Part shown: positions 36,415 through 45,558 of the stretch, piece by piece
Layout of the letters: every line of letters begins with the position of its first letter
Numbering within the stretch: the first letter of the stretch is position 1
Assembly: GCA_963784995.1 (NCBI GenBank)
Contig: CAWATZ010000013.1
Span: 1,054,001-1,118,000 of the forward strand
From: CAWATZ01 sp963784995
Lineage (GTDB): Bacteria; Planctomycetota; Planctomycetia; Gemmatales; Gemmataceae
DNA: 64,000 nucleotides
Reading direction: 5' to 3'
Translations under genes and position numbers: made by a program
The notes under the pieces: model-generated
The model's database searches: none
What the model was told of the DNA's origin: nothing
The model's input: only the letters and a program-made list of their open reading frames with translations

Positions 36415-38181
36415 ATGACACTGGCCATTACCTGTGCGAATTGCGGGGCCTCGTACCAGCTGAGCGATTCGCTGGAGGGGAAAAAGGTCCGCTGCAAGAG
36501 CTGCGACGAGGCAATCCTGGTGCGACGTGCTGCCGGCTCCGGAAAGAAGAGCGCGGGCAAGGCAGCCGACGAGGACGACCCGGATGAAGCGGTGGAGACC
36601 GGGACGAGGAGGACCACCGCCTCCAAACCACGCTCCGTCCGTCGAGGGCGAAGCGAGGACGAAGAGGCGCCCCGAGCCAGCCGACCCAGGCGCCGGGACG
36701 AGGAAGAGGACGATCGGTCGCCCGGCGACCGAAAGCGGAGCCGCAAAGGCCGGCAGCCCGAAAAGTCGATCCTGCCCTGGGTGATCGTCGGCGCTGGTGG
36801 GGGCGTGCTGCTCCTGGTGGTCCTCGGCGTCGGCATCTGGCTGCTCAGCAGAGGCGCGAAGAAAGAGCAGGCGCTTGCCAACAACAATCAGCCACCGATC
36901 GTGGACCAGCGCGGCCCGGCCGGCCAGCCAGACGCTGGCCAGAGGCCGAACCCGGATCAGGGAAGGCCGAAGCCGGCTCCAGCAGCGCCGGGCCTGGTGA
37001 AAGCAGCCACGCTCAAGGTGCCGGTCGAGTATCAGCGAGGGCTCGTCGAACGCGTGCTGCTGGGGGGGCCCGGCAGCCAGCGGGCCGCTGTCTGCACGCA
37101 GGCCCTGGGTGGGACCACACACGTCTTCGAGTCTTTCGACGTGCCCGGGGGCAAACGGCTCTGTCGCGTTGAGCTGACCAACGTTGCCGTGCCTCAGCAG
37201 ATGACGCTCAGCCCCGATGGCACGCGCCTGGCCGTCGCCGAGCTGGTGACCCTGCAGGGCCGGCTGCAGAGCGCGATCAGCATCTGGTCTTTGCCCGATG
37301 GCAAAGTCCTGCAGTCGCGCTGGGCGCCCCCTCTGGGAAACGACGTCTTCGCGAACCTGCGCCGGATGACGTTTCTGGATTCCAACCGCCTGCTGACGGT
37401 GACGCTGGGCCGGCAACTCGCTCTGTGGAACGTCTCCGGGGAGCCGGTCTACACCAAGGACCTCAAAATCCCCGGACTGTTCGATAGCTTGACGGAAGAC
37501 CCTTACACCAAGCAGCCGCAGAACTTTGCCCTGAGCGCCGATCGCGGCAGCATCGCCCTGTTCAACGGCGTCGGCTTCGACGTGCTGGATACGGGCACGG
37601 GCCAGCTGCGCGTGAAAACGGCACCGTTTATCGGCCAGGGACAATCCATTCATGGCGTGGCCCTCGATCGGGACGCCAGCCGCCTGGCCGTCTACCTCTG
37701 GGTGCCGGGGCCAAAAGGAATTGACGACCGGCTGGTCCTCTGGGACTTGAAAGCCAACCAGCAAAAGGGCCCTTTCCAGATCCGGGTGCAGAAACAGAAC
37801 ACCGCGGGCAGGTTTACCTGGGGTGGCAACGCACTCAGCTGGTGGGGCCCCGATCATCTGCTGCTGTGGGGCGGCAACGGCAACGCCCTGGTCCTCGAAG
37901 CAGCGACGGGCGCGCCACTGCGCGAGCTGGAAGGGCCCCAAAATGGGCGCTACGGGTTCGACGATCCGGACGGCCGGGTCTGGTACGCCGGCAACGTGCC
38001 GACCCAGGCCAAGGCGTTCCTGTGTGCGGTGGACTTGCCGCGCGAGGAGCTGCAAAAAGACCAGGGGCTCGACGGCAAGTACTACAAACGCTGGTGGCTG
38101 GTTGAATCCGGCATTGCCGCCCAGGCCGAGGCCGGTGATGTCCGGCCGAGGGCCTTCCCCCGGGTGGGGCCGGCGCAGTGA
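36415..38181 (+). CDS. Zinc-ribbon, membrane-anchored beta-propeller-like protein
   Basis: A 588-residue protein starting at ATG 36415. Residues 1-38 form a MJ0042-type zinc ribbon (CANCGASYQLSDSLEGKKVR followed by CKSC). A highly charged Arg/Asp/Glu linker leads to one membrane helix (WVIVGAGGGVLLLVVLGVGI, about 125-145). The exported part has WD40-like blades (MTLSPDGTRLAVAE, SIWSLPDGKV). The layout, cytoplasmic zinc ribbon then external sensor-like propeller, recurs in planctomycetes. Function unknown. Confidence 0.8.
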   Translation: MTLAITCANCGASYQLSDSLEGKKVRCKSCDEAILVRRAAGSGKKSAGKAADEDDPDEAVETGTRRTTASKPRSVRRGRSEDEEAPRASRPRRRDEEEDDRSPGDRKRSRKGRQPEKSILPWVIVGAGGGVLLLVVLGVGIWLLSRGAKKEQALANNNQPPIVDQRGPAGQPDAGQRPNPDQGRPKPAPAAPGLVKAATLKVPVEYQRGLVERVLLGGPGSQRAAVCTQALGGTTHVFESFDVPGGKRLCRVELTNVAVPQQMTLSPDGTRLAVAELVTLQGRLQSAISIWSLPDGKVLQSRWAPPLGNDVFANLRRMTFLDSNRLLTVTLGRQLALWNVSGEPVYTKDLKIPGLFDSLTEDPYTKQPQNFALSADRGSIALFNGVGFDVLDTGTGQLRVKTAPFIGQGQSIHGVALDRDASRLAVYLWVPGPKGIDDRLVLWDLKANQQKGPFQIRVQKQNTAGRFTWGGNALSWWGPDHLLLWGGNGNALVLEAATGAPLRELEGPQNGRYGFDDPDGRVWYAGNVPTQAKAFLCAVDLPREELQKDQGLDGKYYKRWWLVESGIAAQAEAGDVRPRAFPRVGPAQ

Positions 38182-38328
38182 CGGGGCGACCTTGTCTGCG
38201 GCGCTTGAGGCATCGCCTCAAACGAGAGAGAAGCCGCCTGCCACCTCAAAAGCGTGCTATGGTTCCAGGGACAGGCCCGCGGGGACGGAACGACCCGACC
38301 TCGCGGGCGAACGCTGAGGGACCAAGTC

Positions 38329-39539
38329 ATGCTCCTCCTGCTAGTGCTTCTGGTTGCCGTCGTGCTGCTGATCCTGGCCGTGCTGGTCAGTGTCGATCAG
38401 CTGGTCCGCAAGAACTTGCATCGCTGGCTGCCCACCTACGTCCGCCAGCGCCTCGGCGGCGCGCTCCGCTCCCGGGCGAGGAAGTCCACCTGATCCTGTG
38501 CCTGGCCGACCACTTCGAGCCCAGCGTCTCCGAGGCCATGCCCGAGGCGGGGCTGGAGATCGTGCAGCGCTGGGCCCGTGAGTATCCCCGGCTGTTCGGC
38601 TCCTTCCGCGACAGCGACGGCCGGCCCCCCAGACACACCTTCTTTTACCCCATCGACCACTACGAGGCCGCACACGTGGACATGCTGGCCGGCCTGTGCC
38701 GGGCGGGCTACGGCGAAGTGGAGGTTCTCCTGCATCACGAGGAGGACTCGGCCGAGGAACTGCGCGGCGTCTTGCTGGCCTTCAAGAAACTGCTGGCCCA
38801 CCGGCATGGCCTGCTGCCAGTGGAGCGCCGCTCCGGCGAGGTGAAGTACGGCTTCGTTCACGGCCACGCGGCCCTGGACAATTCCCTGCCGGGCGGCCTG
38901 CACTGCGGCGTGGACAACGAGCTGGAAGTGCTGCGCCAGACCGGCTGCTACGCCGACTTTACTCTGCCCTCGGCCCCCAGCCCGGCCCAGACGCGGACCA
39001 TCAACTCGATCTATTACGCCGTTGAGGATGGCCACGCCCGCTCCCACGAGACCGGCGTTCCGGTCGGCAGCGGGCCGGCTCCCGAGCGCGGCCTGATGCT
39101 GATCCAGGGGCCGCTGCTGCTCGACTGGCAGCACCGCCAGCTGGGACTGCTGCCGCGGGTCGAGACCGGCTGTCTCCAGCCCGGCCAGCCGCCCACCCTG
39201 GAGCGGCTGCAACTCTGGCTGCGGACCCGCATCCAGGTGCCGAGCCGGCCCGACTGGTTCTTTGTCAAGCTGCACGCGCAGGGTGGGCTGGTTTCCGGTG
39301 CCGACATGCTCCTGGGCACGCCGATGGTTCAGTTCCACCAGGCCCTGGCCGACTGCGCCCGGCAGGACCCCCGGTTCCATTTTCACTATGTCACGGCACG
39401 GGAAACGTACAACCTCATCCGGGCGGCCGAGGCCGGCTGGCGGGGAAGTGTTTCCGAGGCGCGCGATTTCGACCTGATCTGGCCGCCACCCTCTGCGCCC
39501 GTGGAGCAACCGGACCAGGCCAAGGTGGGGGTCGCCTGA
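38329..39539 (+). CDS. Membrane-anchored deacetylase-like protein (one frameshift)
   Basis: Starts at ATG 38329 with a strong N-terminal membrane helix (MLLLLVLLVAVVLLILAVLV). Near 38455 a single-base slip moves the frame. The restored protein reads on as LPGEEVHLILCLADHFEPSV, then HTFFYPIDHYEAAHVDMLAG. The HFEP and HTFFYP motifs are reminiscent of polysaccharide-deacetylase-like (NodB) folds, as is the late HFHYVTARETYNLIRAAE. About 400 residues. Probably faces the periplasm and acts on a glycan, but the substrate is unknown. Confidence 0.65.
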
Positions 39540-39594
39540 GCCGCCACGGTAGCGGCGGAAAGTTAGCCGCGACGCGGAGCCGCTGCGCGTCGCG

Positions 39595-39797
39595 GTTATT
39601 GCGGCTCAGGAAGAAAAAGACCGCCTCGGCCCCTGACCCAGGGCGATGCCCTGGGCTATCGTGTTGCGCCCCTTCGGGGCGAAAGCCAATCGCCCCGAAG
39701 GGGCGCAACACGATAGCCCAGGGCATCGCCCTGGGGGGAGAAGGCATCGCCCTGGGTGAGAGGGGTGTCGGTCTTTTTCTTTCTGAGCCGCAATAAC
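39595..39797. repeat. Nested compound palindrome between convergent genes
   Basis: Outer arms (GTTATTGCGGCTCAGGAAGA at 39595 and its near complement ending 39797) enclose an inner palindrome at about 39637-39735 with a GCGCCCCTTCGGGGCG core. Total about 200 bases, the largest such element here. Confidence 0.88.
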
Positions 39798-39802
39798 TCG
39801 GA

Positions 39803-42544
39803 TTACTTCGTGGGCAGCGCCGGCACGCTCTTCAGTTCCGCCGTCAGCGCGTCCGGCTTGATCTCCTCGGCGATCTGGTCGATGTTCGCGATCGTTTCCT
39901 TGCCGGTGAGGGTACACAGGGCGCGGAAGGTTTCCGGCGGCAGCGTGTCCGGCAGGAAGCGTACCTTGCAGTCGGCCATGATGGCGAAGGTGCCTTTCTT
40001 GCCCTTGTATTCGGTGCAGACGAACGGCTTGAAGCACTCCACCTCTTCGGAGACGCCGCGCACCGTGCTGCCGCCCCCGGCGATCCAGGGAGACTTGTGG
40101 TCCAGCGGCACCTGGATCAGCAAGATGGTCTTGTCCGGCTCCTTGACGTTCTCCCAGCGGGTCACCCGGTCGTAGCCGAAGATGCCGATCTTCTTGGCGT
40201 ATTTCGGATCATCCACCGAGTAATAGGGCGCGTCCATGCCGACGCCGGCCATGCCCACGAAGTGGGTGGCGGCCACGGCCGTGGTCATGCCCGGGTAGAA
40301 GATCCGGTATGGTGGGTTGTTCCGCAGTCCCCGGGCGATGAATTGCGAGACCACCAGCTGAGCCAGGACCAGGTTGTCGCCCTCCTGCCAGGCCTTGTCG
40401 AGGTTGACGTGGAGTTTCTCGTCGGCGCTGGACTCGACGATTTCCTTGTAGTCGGGGTTGAGGTAGGGAAGCAGCTCGACCATCCAGCTCAGCCGTTTCT
40501 GGGGCGGCATGGGCAGGATCAGGGTGCCGCCATCCCGGGGGGCCAGGGTGCCGCGCGGGAAAGCGCCCTTCTCCGTGCGATACCGCTCCAGGGCCCGGGC
40601 CAGCTCGAAGATTTTCGACTGGCTGTTGATCATCTCCGCCTCGCCGCGGAGGAAAATCAGCAGCGCCCGCAGTCCCTCCTTGCCCCGCTCGTAAGCCTGC
40701 CCCTTCTTCAGCGGTTGCTGCAGGGACACCGTGAGGACCTTGTCATCCAGGTCGAAGGAAACCGTTTCGTCCTTCGGAGTCGGTTTCGGTTGCGGTTGCC
40801 CCATCGGAGAGGGTTGCCCCATCGGATACGGTTGGCCGGTCCGCCCCGGGTCGTTGGGGTTCTCGGCCATCTGGCTGCTCGCCAGCAGCTCCCTGGCCTG
40901 CTTGGCCAGTTCCGCGTTGCCCAGGTCCACCGCATGGATGGCGGCCATCTTGAGTTCATTGAAGCTCCTGAGGCTGTAACCGTACTTGACCAGCTTGGCC
41001 GGTTCCGCTGGCAGATCCACCACCAGTTTCAAGTAGGGCTCGGCTTGCTTGAGGTGCAGCCCCAGGGCGGCCTGGGCTTCGGCCGAGATCTGGCCATTCA
41101 AGAGGGGGACGTACTGTCTCATGTTGGCAAAGTCGCCGGCCACGCAGAAGATCGACGGCTGCTCGGCCTTGTCGATCTTGTCGAGGACGGCTTTCAATTC
41201 CGGTTTGATCGTCAACCAGGAACCGCTGGGCGGGGCCGGAGCCGGCTTGGCCGGTTGTCCCGGAGGATTCTCCGGCCCGCCCCGGCCCTGTCCACCCCGG
41301 CCCGGTCCACCCCGACCCGGTCCACCCCGGCCCGGAGGTCCCTTGCCCGGCCCCGGTTGTGGCATCGGCTGACCCATTGGTTGCTGGGGCATGGGCTGTC
41401 CCATCGGCGGCTGCTCCCCCGCGGCCGGATTGTTCGGGTCGGCCGGCGGCTTCTCGGGCATCGGCGTCGGCTCTCCGGCCGCGTTGATGATCTGCGGCCG
41501 GGCGTTGGCCTGCAGGAACTTCTTCATCACCGGCTCGTCGGCCAGGACCAGGGTCTGATCGTCGATGAAGTGCAGGGCGAAGCGGTCGCGTCGGGTGTTG
41601 GCCTTGAACAGCAGATTGCTCAGCGGGTCGAGGTCGCGCTTGACCAGGTAATAGATCAGGGTGTTGATCGGCGCCTCGGGATTGACCTTCAGCCGGGCCG
41701 TCAATTCCTCCTTCTTGAAGGGGCTCTTGGTGCGCAGCACGGTAAAGTACCAGCCCGGCTGGGAGTGGTTCATCGCGAAGACGATGCGGGAGACGTCCTT
41801 GAACTTGAAGCCAAACGTGTTCTCAAAGCCCTTGTCGTTGAAGGAACCCGGCGTATTCAGCAAGGGATGCTGGACGGAACTGGCCAGGGCCTTCTCGACC
41901 GACAGGGCGCCGACGGTCTCGCTGTCGCCGGGCAGCAGGTTGGTGATGTCCGCGATGGCCAGGTTCGCCGCGTTGTTGGCCTTGGGATCTCCCTCCGCCC
42001 CCGGTTTTTGGTTGTTCCCGCCCGGATTGTTGGCGCCGGGGCCGGGTCTGCCCGGTTGCGGCCGGTTCTGCGCCCCCATGGGGTTGGGTTTGCCGGAAGA
42101 CTTGGAGGGACCGCCCCAGATGGCCCACACGGCGACGCCCAGGGCGGCGACGGCAGCGATGGCCAGGCCGCCACCAATGGCCAGCATGGAGTTCTTCTTC
42201 TTGCCCTTCTTCTTTCCCTTGCCCTCCCCTTCACCTTCGCCCTCCCCTTCGCCCTCGCCCTCCTCCTGGGCCGATTGCTTGGGACCGGGCTTGGCCTTGA
42301 CTCCGTTCTTGCTGGCGTCGGCCGGTTTCTTGGCGCCCACCTTGCTCTTGACGGCCGTGTTCGCCTTGCCCTTCGGGGCCGACTCGGCGGACTCTTCGGC
42401 CTTGTCGGCCGGATCCTCGGGCGGTGCCTCGACCACGAAACGCTTCTTGCACTTGGGACAATCGATTTTCCGGCCGATCAGGGCTTCGTCCCGGATCGGC
42501 ACCATTGCTTCACAAGCAGGGCATTCTACTCTGAAACCAGCCAT
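39803..42544 (-). CDS. Zinc-ribbon membrane protein with DUF1559-like end
   Basis: A 913-residue protein from ATG 42544. Residues 1-40 hold a zinc ribbon (CPACEAMVPIRDEALIGRKI, then CPKCKKRF). A Lys/Glu-rich linker with GEGEGEGEGEG repeats leads to one membrane helix (MLAIGGGLAIAAVAALGVAV, about 120). The exported region contains Pro/Gly/Gln/Met-rich stretches and, in the last 250 residues, a DUF1559-like part (FVGMAGVGMDAPYYSVDDPK, FAIMADCKVRFLP). DUF1559 proteins are pilin-like and expanded in planctomycetes. It shares its overall layout with the gene at 36415. Confidence 0.8.
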   Translation of the reverse strand: MAGFRVECPACEAMVPIRDEALIGRKIDCPKCKKRFVVEAPPEDPADKAEESAESAPKGKANTAVKSKVGAKKPADASKNGVKAKPGPKQSAQEEGEGEGEGEGEGEGKGKKKGKKKNSMLAIGGGLAIAAVAALGVAVWAIWGGPSKSSGKPNPMGAQNRPQPGRPGPGANNPGGNNQKPGAEGDPKANNAANLAIADITNLLPGDSETVGALSVEKALASSVQHPLLNTPGSFNDKGFENTFGFKFKDVSRIVFAMNHSQPGWYFTVLRTKSPFKKEELTARLKVNPEAPINTLIYYLVKRDLDPLSNLLFKANTRRDRFALHFIDDQTLVLADEPVMKKFLQANARPQIINAAGEPTPMPEKPPADPNNPAAGEQPPMGQPMPQQPMGQPMPQPGPGKGPPGRGGPGRGGPGRGGQGRGGPENPPGQPAKPAPAPPSGSWLTIKPELKAVLDKIDKAEQPSIFCVAGDFANMRQYVPLLNGQISAEAQAALGLHLKQAEPYLKLVVDLPAEPAKLVKYGYSLRSFNELKMAAIHAVDLGNAELAKQARELLASSQMAENPNDPGRTGQPYPMGQPSPMGQPQPKPTPKDETVSFDLDDKVLTVSLQQPLKKGQAYERGKEGLRALLIFLRGEAEMINSQSKIFELARALERYRTEKGAFPRGTLAPRDGGTLILPMPPQKRLSWMVELLPYLNPDYKEIVESSADEKLHVNLDKAWQEGDNLVLAQLVVSQFIARGLRNNPPYRIFYPGMTTAVAATHFVGMAGVGMDAPYYSVDDPKYAKKIGIFGYDRVTRWENVKEPDKTILLIQVPLDHKSPWIAGGGSTVRGVSEEVECFKPFVCTEYKGKKGTFAIMADCKVRFLPDTLPPETFRALCTLTGKETIANIDQIAEEIKPDALTAELKSVPALPTK

Positions 42545-42778
42545 TGGCACCTGCCTCCGCCATTCTTGTCAGGGTAGGATCAAGTCGAGAGGGTCCTCGA
42601 CTGTTTTATCTAATCACGTGCGAGCAGCAATTGCAAAGAACAAAACACGCCACGGCGAAAAATGTTGGCGGCGGGATGGGGCCTGGGCCGGCGTCCGAGA
42701 CCAGATCCTCCCTTCTCTCCAGGAATCCTGGACCAACCGCGCGAACCTCTCCTCCGGCAGCCGGGTCCATCGTGCAGG

Positions 42779-42804
42779 CTTCGCGTGGCTCCTGCCACGC
42801 GAAG
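42779..42804. repeat. 10-bp hairpin just upstream of the Y RNA candidate
   Basis: CTTCGCGTGG pairs with CCACGCGAAG across a 6-base loop. It lies 18 bases before the predicted Y RNA stem and could be a processing site, a terminator for the upstream region or one more small palindrome. Confidence 0.6.
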
Positions 42805-42822
42805 GCAAATACCGATGGATAC

Positions 42823-42964
42823 GCCAGCCCGACTGCCCGTTGGGAGTACCTCGCCTGTCATGCGGCAGAACCGGGTTCGAGTCCCGGCAGGGTCACCGTT
42901 TTGGCCCTGTGGTGTACGGGTTAGCACAGCAAAAAGTCTCTCGGCAAACCCTCGTTGGGCTGGC
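42823..42964 (+). ncRNA. Candidate Y RNA with permuted tRNA-like module
   Basis: The ends pair as GCCAGCCC (42823-42830) with GGGCTGGC (42957-42964). Inside, in this order, come a tRNA T arm (stem 42871-42875 with 42883-42887, loop TTCGAGT), the 3' acceptor strand CAGGGTC (42888-42894), an 8-base loop, the 5' acceptor strand GGCCCTG (42903-42909, pairing over all seven positions with one G-T), T8, G9, and a perfect D arm (GTGT/GCAC, loop ACGGGTTA with the GG pair). This is a tRNA opened at the anticodon and closed at the acceptor end. Bacterial YrlA-type Y RNAs carry a tRNA-like module, and a Ro (TROVE) gene starts 146 bases downstream. The sequence just before the T arm also resembles a tRNA-Asp anticodon arm (loop CTGTCAT). 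Confidence 0.62.
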
Positions 42965-42994
42965 ATCCTCCCAATCCATTCTCCAAATCTCTCG

Positions 42995-43051
42995 ACGAGC
43001 CGCCGGGTTTATCCCGGCGGTCTGTCCGCCGGGATAAACCCGGCGGCTCGT
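42995..43051. repeat. 26-bp perfect palindrome between Y RNA candidate and TROVE gene
   Basis: Arms 42995-43020 and 43026-43051 with loop TCTGT. It could end the Y RNA transcript. It is not followed by a T-tract. Confidence 0.9.
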
Positions 43052-43109
43052 TGGGGTTTACTCGTGACAGAGCAGACAGGATGTCGCCTGGAAAGGAAGG
43101 TCGTCCCAT

Positions 43110-44723
43110 GGCAAACAAGAACCTCTTCAGCAGCGCCACCAGCGTCCTGCCGCGCGCCGACGTCCGCAACGAGGCCAGCGGCCTGGCGTACCGGCTGTCG
43201 CCCAAGCACGCCCTGGCCCAGCTGGCGGCGACGGGCTGCTTCAACGGCGTCTTCTACGCCTCGGCCGAGGAGCAGCTGAAGGCCTTCCAGGGCCTGGTCG
43301 ATCAGGTTCAGGACAACGTCTTCCTGGCCAAGTTGGCCCTGTACAGCCGGGAGAAGGCCTTCATGAAGGACATGCCGGCCGCCCTGCTGCTGGTGCTGTC
43401 GAAGCGCGACCCGGGCCTGGTCCGCCAGGTCTTCGACCGTGTCATCGACAACGGCCGGGTGCTGCGCACCCTGTTCCAGATGCTGCGCTCGGGCCAGTTC
43501 GGCCGCAAGAGCCTGTCGTACGCCCTGCAGAATCTGTTTCAGCGCTGGCTGAACCGCGTCGGCGTCGGCACGCTGCTGTCGGCCTCGATCGGCAACGACC
43601 CGAGCCTGCGCGACGTGCTGCGCCTGGCCCGGCCGACGCCGATTGACAACAGCCGCCGCGCCGTGTTCGGCTGGCTGACCGATCGGCCGAGCGAGAAGTG
43701 GGCGCCGGCCGACCCGGACGACCTGCCGCGCGAGGTGCGTGACCTGACGGCCTACCGGCAGTCGGCCGACGAGGACGAGCAGGTCGCCATCCTGGAGCGG
43801 AACCGCTTCCGCTGGGACCTGCTGGCTGACGCGGCCCGCGGTCCGAGGGTCTGGAAGGCGATTGCCCGCCAGATGGGCGCCCAGGCCCTGCGCATGAACC
43901 TGAACACCCTGCTGCGCCACAACGTGCTGGCCGACGCGGAAATGGTCAAGGAAGTCGCGGCCCGGCTGGCCGACCCGGACGAGATCCGCCGCTCGCGGCA
44001 GTTCCCGTACCAGTTCCTGTCGGCGTACCTGAACGCCGAGGCCGGCGTGCCGCAGGAGGTCCGCGAGGCCCTGGGCCAGGCGGCCGAGGTCGCTTGCGAC
44101 AACGTGCCGGCCCTGCCGGGTCCGGTGGTCATTGGCCTGGACGTGTCCGGCTCGATGCGCAGCCCGATCACCGGACACCGCGGCGCGGCGCCACCAGCAA
44201 GATGCGCTGTGTGGACGTGGCCGCCCTGTTTACCGCCGCCGTGGCCCGGCGCAACCCGGGCAGCCTGATCGTGCCGTTCGACACCCGGACCTTCGAGGTC
44301 ACGGTCGCTCATGGCACGAGCATTCTTCGCCTGGCGGAGCAGCTGGCCCGCTTTGGTGGCGGCGGCACGAACTGCTCGCTGCCGCTCAGGCACGCCAACG
44401 ACGCCCACAAGGATCGGCCGTTCGCCGGCTGTGTGCTGGTCAGCGACATGGAAGGCTGGGTCGGCGTCGGTCGCGGCAACTCGACCCCGACGATGACCGC
44501 CTGGCACGAGTTCCTCAAGAACCAGGCCCGGCTGCAGGGCGAGTCGGTCAGCCCCAAGCTGATCGCCATCAACCTGCAGGCCTACGCCACGGCCCAGGCG
44601 CCGGAGCGGTTCGACATCCTGAACGTCGGCGGCTTCAGCGATGCGGTCTTCAACGTGGTCGCCTCGTTCCTGGCCAACGACGACGAGCGCTTCGTCACCG
44701 AGGTCGAGGCGCTGGAACTGTAA
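43110..44723 (+). CDS. TROVE-domain Ro60/Rsr protein (one frameshift)
   Basis: Starts at ATG 43110 after AAAGGAAGG. The first 340 residues are a HEAT-like TROVE ring: LSPKHALAQLAATGCFNGVF, EEQLKAFQGLVDQV, DMPAALLLVLSKRDPGLVRQ and VFDRVIDNGRVLRTLFQML. A VWA domain follows with a full metal site (GLDVSGSMRSP, GGGTNCSLPL, LVSDMEGW). Near 44189 one extra base shifts the frame. Removing it gives TSKMRCVDVAALFTAAVARR and the C-terminus at 44723, about 537 residues, the size of Ro60. Ro proteins bind Y RNAs and misfolded RNAs and, with PNPase in Deinococcus, form an RNA-degrading machine. A Y RNA candidate lies just upstream. Confidence 0.88.
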
Positions 44724-44734
44724 GGGCCGGCAGA

Positions 44735-44770
44735 CTTTACCCCCTCCCTGCTTGCGGGGAGGGGGTAAAG
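44735..44770. terminator. Hairpin after the TROVE gene
   Basis: A 14-bp perfect stem (CTTTACCCCCTCCC / GGGAGGGGGTAAAG) with an 8-base loop, 12 bases after the stop. No T-tract follows, so termination would be weak or Rho-assisted. Confidence 0.65.
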
Positions 44771-44894
44771 CAAAGAGCGCCCGGGCGAACTGCCGAGGAA
44801 CCTGGACAATGGCGAACGCGCCGGCTGATGGTTATAATCCGACAAGACGAAGCGCTGGAGCTGACACGGATTGCCCATCACCGAGAGCGAAACC

Positions 44895-45476
44895 ATGAAC
44901 CGAGCCGCTGCCTGGGCCCTGCTCAACGAGTACGTCAAGGACCAATCGCTGGTGCGTCACGGGCTGGCCGTGGAGTCGGCCATGCGGGCCTACGCCCGCA
45001 AGCTGGAGCAGGACGAGGAGAAATGGGGCCTCGTCGGTCTGCTGCACGATTTCGATTACGAGCGCTGGCCCAACCCGCCGGATCATCCCCTCAAGGGCTC
45101 CGAGATTCTGCGTCAGCACGGCTACCCCGAAGACGTGATTTACGCCATCAAATCGCACGCCGACTATCTGCCCGACTGCCCGCGCGTCAACCTGATGGAC
45201 AAGGCCCTGTACGCCTGTGACGAGCTGGCCGGACTGATCACCGCCACGGCCCTGTTACGGCCCAACGGCATCACCGACCTGACCGCCTCAAGCGTCAAGA
45301 AGAAGATGAAGTCCAAGGGGTTTGCCCGCAACGTCAGCCGGGAAGACATCGAGCGCGGGGCCGCTGACTTCGGCGTTGATCTGACCGAGCACGTCCAGTT
45401 CGAGATCGACGCCATGAAGACCATTGCCGTGGAACTGAATTTGCTCCGAGGAAGTGGTGGGGCGGAGGAAGGGTAA
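44895..45476 (+). CDS. HD-domain phosphohydrolase
   Basis: A 193-residue HD-superfamily protein of the HDIG type found in many bacteria: LVRHGLAVESAMRAYARKLE (first His), LVGLLHDFDYERWP (HD pair), ILRQHGYPEDVIYAIKSHAD (His) and MDKALYACDELAGLITA (Asp). These ligate metal in phosphohydrolases acting on nucleotides. The substrate is unknown. It lies 170 bases downstream of the TROVE gene on the same strand, beyond a hairpin, so it may be a separate unit. Confidence 0.85.
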   Translation: MNRAAAWALLNEYVKDQSLVRHGLAVESAMRAYARKLEQDEEKWGLVGLLHDFDYERWPNPPDHPLKGSEILRQHGYPEDVIYAIKSHADYLPDCPRVNLMDKALYACDELAGLITATALLRPNGITDLTASSVKKKMKSKGFARNVSREDIERGAADFGVDLTEHVQFEIDAMKTIAVELNLLRGSGGAEEG

Positions 45477-45488
45477 GTGCGTTCCCCA

Positions 45489-45533
45489 AGCCGCTTGCGG
45501 CTTAGCGCACCAGTCGCTAAGCCGCAAGCGGCT
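45489..45533. repeat. 19-bp perfect palindrome
   Basis: AGCCGCTTGCGGCTTAGCG pairs with its exact complement, loop 7 bases, followed by AAAAACG. It lies between the HD gene stop and the receiver gene. Confidence 0.85.
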
Positions 45534-45558
45534 AAAAACGCGGAAGAGAGGAGAGACC

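Noticed and set aside
40097..42577. 826-codon plus-strand open frame opposite the zinc-ribbon/DUF1559 gene
   Set aside because: Shadow frame, rich in Arg/Gly/Leu/Gln with no family features. The minus-strand gene has a zinc ribbon and membrane helix.
42871..42894. Ordinary tRNA gene
   Set aside because: T arm and 3' acceptor are perfect, but the upstream D arm and 5' acceptor do not pair well; the matching halves follow instead of precede. A permuted tRNA-like module fits better.
42871..42927. Two-piece (permuted) tmRNA
   Set aside because: tmRNA lacks a true D stem and begins with GGGG-type 5' ends. Here a complete D arm is present and no tag-encoding frame is seen.
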